From Pedobacter sp. FW305-3-2-15-E-R2A2 (GTDB lineage Bacteria; Bacteroidota; Bacteroidia; Sphingobacteriales; Sphingobacteriaceae): a stretch of 64,000 bases of DNA. Positions 60,772-64,000 of the stretch are shown here, piece after piece (position 1 is the first letter of the stretch; every line of letters begins with the position of its first letter). The notes under the pieces were generated by a model. It was not told where the DNA came from. It did not search any database and worked only from the letters and a program-made list of their open reading frames with translations. The DNA is taken from assembly GCF_038446955.1 (NCBI RefSeq), contig NZ_CP151803.1:7068001-7132000 (forward strand). Reading direction: 5' to 3'. Position numbers and translations under genes: made by a program.

Positions 60772-61635
60772 ATGAAAACAATATTCACCATCACTGCCCT
60801 TGCATTAAGCAGCATCTTTACAACAAAAGCGACCGCACAAAACAAACCTCTGGAAAACTCTTTATTATGGGAAGTAACTGGAAAAGGACTAACAAAGCCC
60901 TCGTACATCTACGGAACAATTCATATGATCTGTGAAAATGATTTCAGAATTCCTGAAAAAGTAACCCATGCTTTTGCTAAAACAGAAAAGCTTATTTTCG
61001 AAATTGATTACAATGATCCTAATGAAATGGCGGATATGCAAAAAGCTGCTGTACCGGGAACATTATTGAGTAAGACCCTTAATGCAAGCCAATACGCCCA
61101 GGTAGACTCTATTCTGAAATTAAAAACAAAAATCCCATTAAAAGCACTGGACCAATACGGCCTTCTCACCGTTTATTCCGTCGCAATTTCAAAAACACTA
61201 CCCTGTGCAACAACCAAATCATATGAAACTGAATTTACTAAATTAGCCAAACAGAAAAAGATAACAACAGGTGCATTGGAAACTACAGAAGCTCAAATGG
61301 AATACCTGAAAAAAGCCTATCCAGACTCCGTAATGGTTAAACACATTGTCTTATTTGATGATTACAAAACGATGTTTACAGCTGCTATAAAGGCCTATAA
61401 GGAGGAAAACATCACAGCGGTAGCAGAAAAAATGAACGATAAGAAATTCAGCAGCGAAGAAATTAACAGATGGGTTCTGGAAGCAAGAAACACAAACTGG
61501 GTGAAACAAATGCCGGAAATGATGAAAAAACAAGCTTCCTTCTTTGCGGTAGGCGCAGCACACTTACCTGGTAAAAAAGGCGTATTGGAGCTGTTAAAAG
61601 CGCTGGGATATACCGTTAAACCCGTAATGAATTAA
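60772..61635 (+). CDS. TraB/GumN family protein
   Basis: The 287-residue exported protein (signal ending KATAQ) has the TraB/GumN signature motifs SYIYGTIHMI near residues 43-52 and AVGAAHLPGKKGV near the C-terminus, plus LIFEIDYND. The conserved His/Glu motifs suggest a metal-dependent hydrolase fold (Tiki-like), with no known substrate in Bacteroidota. It is the first gene of an operon with an ECF sigma factor (three bases apart). Confidence 0.87.
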   Translation: MKTIFTITALALSSIFTTKATAQNKPLENSLLWEVTGKGLTKPSYIYGTIHMICENDFRIPEKVTHAFAKTEKLIFEIDYNDPNEMADMQKAAVPGTLLSKTLNASQYAQVDSILKLKTKIPLKALDQYGLLTVYSVAISKTLPCATTKSYETEFTKLAKQKKITTGALETTEAQMEYLKKAYPDSVMVKHIVLFDDYKTMFTAAIKAYKEENITAVAEKMNDKKFSSEEINRWVLEARNTNWVKQMPEMMKKQASFFAVGAAHLPGKKGVLELLKALGYTVKPVMN

Positions 61636-61638
61636 GCT

Positions 61639-62145
61639 TTGAAAGCAAAGGAGAAAGCGTTTCTTGGGGAAATAGAAACCCATAAAGGAATTATTCATAA
61701 GATCTCCAGGATGTACATGGACAATGAAGATGACCAGAAAGATCTTTTTCAGGAAATCATCTGTCAGCTGTGGAAATCTTATGATTCCTTTAATCATCAA
61801 AGTAAGTTTTCCAGCTGGATGTACAGAGTTGCTTTAAATACGGCAATTGTATTTTTTAAGAAAGACAAACGCAAACAGGATGTCTACGCCAATATCCTCG
61901 CTGAAGAAATAGAAATCCCATCAGACGAAGCGGAAACAAAAGAAATACAACTGGCGCACTTTTATAAAGCACTTCAAAAACTAGACAAAATTGAGAAGGC
62001 ATTGATGTTTTATTTCCTGGAGAACTATTCCCACAAAGAGATTGGAGAGAACCTGGGGATTACGGAAGGAAATGCGCGAGTAAAGCTCAACAGAGCAAAG
62101 AATAAACTAAAAGAACTTATAAAAAAACAAGGTTATGAATTTTGA
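61639..62145 (+). CDS. ECF RNA polymerase sigma factor
   Basis: The start is a TTG three bases after the gumN stop; it gives 168 residues with intact sigma-2 (DLFQEIICQLWKSYDSF, SKFSSWMYRVALNTAI) and sigma-4 (LDKIEKALMFYFLENYSHKE, IGENLGITEGNARVKLNRAK). Region 3 is absent, as in ECF factors. It probably directs transcription of its own operon from the TGTAAC/CGACTA promoter. It overlaps the next gene by 11 bases, a common link between an ECF factor and its membrane regulator. Confidence 0.92.
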   Translation: MKAKEKAFLGEIETHKGIIHKISRMYMDNEDDQKDLFQEIICQLWKSYDSFNHQSKFSSWMYRVALNTAIVFFKKDKRKQDVYANILAEEIEIPSDEAETKEIQLAHFYKALQKLDKIEKALMFYFLENYSHKEIGENLGITEGNARVKLNRAKNKLKELIKKQGYEF

Positions 62146-62758
62146 CGATATAAAATCAGCATGGAACAAAGAATCGGAACAACCGATTGAAGTACCAAAA
62201 ACAATTGAAAGCCTGAAAAAAGCACAGATGCCACTGGACAAATTCAGGAAAAACATGAGGGGAGAAGCGATGTTCCAGGTTGTGGCTTTATTAGCGAGTG
62301 TCTTTATACCGGGTTATTTTAATCTCATCCCGGCATTAAGAGTTTCCTTTAATTGCACTTACATTATTTTTGTCATCACGACCGTATATTTCCTGCTCCG
62401 GTTTTACAGACTTTATAAAAAAATCGGACAATCTTCTTTAACCACGAAAGACAGCTTGTATGAATTAAATTATGATCTGAAGTCAAACTTGGAACTTTAT
62501 AAAATGTTTAATTACATGCTCCTACCTGTCTTTCTGGTCTTTGGAGCTATAATTCTCGTTAATTTCAACTATGATTATTTTATGAAAGTAATTGTCAACG
62601 AGCCCGGTTATTTCTATCTCGTATTTGGGTTGACAGTACTGAGTATCTATATCATGATTCATTTCTTTGCCATCATCTGGCTAAATCAATATTATGGCAA
62701 ATATGCAAAGGAAATAGAATCGCTCATCGCTGAGCTGAAAGAGGAACAAGAGGATTAA
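62135..62758 (+). CDS. Membrane protein, possible anti-sigma partner
   Basis: The 207-residue protein has a soluble N-terminus of about 45 residues (MNFDDIKSAWNKESEQPIEV) and four membrane segments (FQVVALLASVFIPGYF; YIIFVITTVYFLLRF; MLLPVFLVFGAIILV; FGLTVLSIYIMIHFFAIIWL). The N-terminal DDIKSAW...PIEVP pattern is found in small membrane proteins encoded after ECF genes. Overlap with the sigma gene suggests an anti-sigma role, which is inferred. Confidence 0.75.
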   Translation: MNFDDIKSAWNKESEQPIEVPKTIESLKKAQMPLDKFRKNMRGEAMFQVVALLASVFIPGYFNLIPALRVSFNCTYIIFVITTVYFLLRFYRLYKKIGQSSLTTKDSLYELNYDLKSNLELYKMFNYMLLPVFLVFGAIILVNFNYDYFMKVIVNEPGYFYLVFGLTVLSIYIMIHFFAIIWLNQYYGKYAKEIESLIAELKEEQED

Positions 62759-62772
62759 CGCTGGTATTCATC

Positions 62773-64000
62773 CTAAAAATCAAATTTTAACCTCACACCT
62801 GTGCCAATAAGGTACAGGTTTTCCTGTTTAAGTTCCTTCATTGGTAGCTTTACAAATGGTTCAACGGAAAATGACTTACCTTTTGAGATCTTTTGTTTAT
62901 ACCCCACAGAGAAGTTATAAAACCCTAAGTAAGGGTCATTTTTAATTTCTTTTTTGGGTGCTTCCTCAGAAACCGTTCTGTTCAACACCATCGCTTTCGC
63001 AACTCCGCTCTCCCCATCATATGCCTGTGGTGCAACCTTGCTTTCAATAAAAGTATTCTGCTGCTTCTGATCAATAACAGCGAAAGCCGAGACACCTACA
63101 TTCGCATACAATCTTTTACTCAAATGATACTTCAGCTCCAGGGGAATATCGATCCCACGTAACTGCGCATTGACCGCTTTCAGCTCTTTGCTCTCATTGG
63201 CAACCTCCCCCCCCACACTCATACTCATCATTGCCATATTAGGCGGATTTTCAATGGTTCTGGATGCACCCATTTCATTATAAGAAATACCTGAGTTAAG
63301 GGATACTTTATCCGACAGGGCGTAGCCCATACTTACGCCATACCCCATATTTAACTTTTTACTGTTTCCAAATGAAGGGGCAACAACAAGTCCCATTTCC
63401 CATTTACTTTCCCTTTTAGTAGTGGATTTATCCGTACTGGCGATTCGGTTTTGTTTGGTTTCGCCAATTAAGAAATCCTCGAAACTCTGTTTTTTTTCTA
63501 AAGCAGGCACCTGAGCAACAACCTGTTCATGAGGAACAACCTGCTCCGTTTTAGCACCAGGGGTTATAATAGGCTGTTTCGGTTCTATTTCGGCCATTGC
63601 AGAACGCGGCTCATTTGTGTTCAAATCTATTGCCGCCTGTCTGCGCTCTATGATATCACCAGCACGCGAAGTATGGTTATTTTCTGTAACTGAACTTGGT
63701 GTTTCTTCGTTTTGTCCGAAAGGAACAGCAGAGGTTACATCCGATACCTGAGGCAATACTGATCCATCTTTCTCCGGCTTAGTTCCGGTGATCTCCTGAT
63801 TTTTTGGCAAATCTTTTTTATCGAGCACAAAGAACAACCCAAATCCAATTAACAGGACTGCCGCAGCACTACTTAGCCCGCCCAACCAGAAAAACAAACC
63901 TCTTTTCTTCGGTTCTTCTTTTATAAAGTCTTCCCATGCCCCCGGGGCATACTCCTCCTCATGAGCCATCAAACTCTCCCTGATGTGAGTAATTAACTCG
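62773..64000 (-). CDS. Outer-membrane beta-barrel protein with N-terminal membrane anchor (partial, 5' end outside window)
   Basis: The frame is open to base 64000, so the start lies beyond the window; visible upstream codons (ELITHIRESLMAHEEEYAPG) read like the N-terminus of PorT-type or anti-sigma-like proteins. A membrane segment (FWLGGLSSAAAVLLIGFGLF) leads to a Lys/Thr/Glu-rich linker and a C-terminal barrel domain with PorT-like strands (GYGVSMGYALSDKVSLNSGI, PLELKYHLSKRLYANVGV) and a Phe end (LKFDF). It is convergent with the ECF operon, whose last stop is 14 bases away. Confidence 0.75.
   Translation of the reverse strand, partial: ELITHIRESLMAHEEEYAPGAWEDFIKEEPKKRGLFFWLGGLSSAAAVLLIGFGLFFVLDKKDLPKNQEITGTKPEKDGSVLPQVSDVTSAVPFGQNEETPSSVTENNHTSRAGDIIERRQAAIDLNTNEPRSAMAEIEPKQPIITPGAKTEQVVPHEQVVAQVPALEKKQSFEDFLIGETKQNRIASTDKSTTKRESKWEMGLVVAPSFGNSKKLNMGYGVSMGYALSDKVSLNSGISYNEMGASRTIENPPNMAMMSMSVGGEVANESKELKAVNAQLRGIDIPLELKYHLSKRLYANVGVSAFAVIDQKQQNTFIESKVAPQAYDGESGVAKAMVLNRTVSEEAPKKEIKNDPYLGFYNFSVGYKQKISKGKSFSVEPFVKLPMKELKQENLYLIGTGVRLKFDF

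Overview
The window looks like the chromosome of a Bacteroidota bacterium, most likely a Pedobacter/Sphingobacteriaceae relative (inference). The evidence is several TAnnTTTG-type -7 promoter elements, few Shine-Dalgarno sites, a DUF3078 protein, GH73-LysM lipoproteins, an LpoB/COG3014-type lipoprotein pair, a GumN-ECF sigma operon and a huge beta-helix surface protein. No rRNA, tRNA or CRISPR array was seen.

Bases 1-7540 are ordinary core genome: holB (partial), ruvX, an O-methyltransferase, two GH73-LysM glucosaminidases, a carboxypeptidase-regulatory-like protein, a tiny HExxH membrane protein, a DUF3078 protein and ffh with a clear terminator.

Bases 7599-26074 are a comM (yifB) gene split by an AT-rich mobile element of about 16.9 kb. 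Aligning the comM frame on both sides leaves one shared dinucleotide, GA, in an Asp codon (8436-8437 and 25373-25374). That fits integration by the large serine recombinase at the right end. The recombinase frame runs through the right junction into comM. When the two ends are joined in silico as an excised circle, the frame continues for 41 more element-encoded codons to a stop at 8560-8562. Integration therefore appears to replace the recombinase C-terminal tail. Cargo includes a ShosTA-like anti-phage/toxin-antitoxin locus (phosphoribosyltransferase with three N-terminal beta-type repeats, DprA-like protein, HAD hydrolase and a 160-residue unknown), a small serine resolvase behind an ordered array of five GTATCA boxes, an unknown protein paired with an XRE-ImmA/IrrE regulator, a run of small overlapping genes with a HAD_SAK-like protein, two exported proteins, and a winged-helix protein with a divergent family-A polymerase palm that may be the element's replication protein.

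Bases 26078-34294 return to host genes: an acidic small protein, a COG3014-like lipoprotein with LpoB, a Tyr/Gly-rich secreted protein, a TlpA-like thioredoxin, a prolyl oligopeptidase, and two surface proteins with tail-fibre-like features. These two lie directly downstream of a single 7879-codon gene (34299-57938) that fills 37% of the window. It encodes 11 beta-helix plus Ig units, then 15 Ig-like repeats, an MBG region, a List_Bact-type repeat and a fibronectin-like tail.

Bases 58403-64000 hold an M3 peptidase gene broken only by one in-frame TAG, then a GumN, ECF sigma factor and membrane protein operon behind an ECF-like promoter, and the 3' part of an outer-membrane barrel protein gene that runs off the window.
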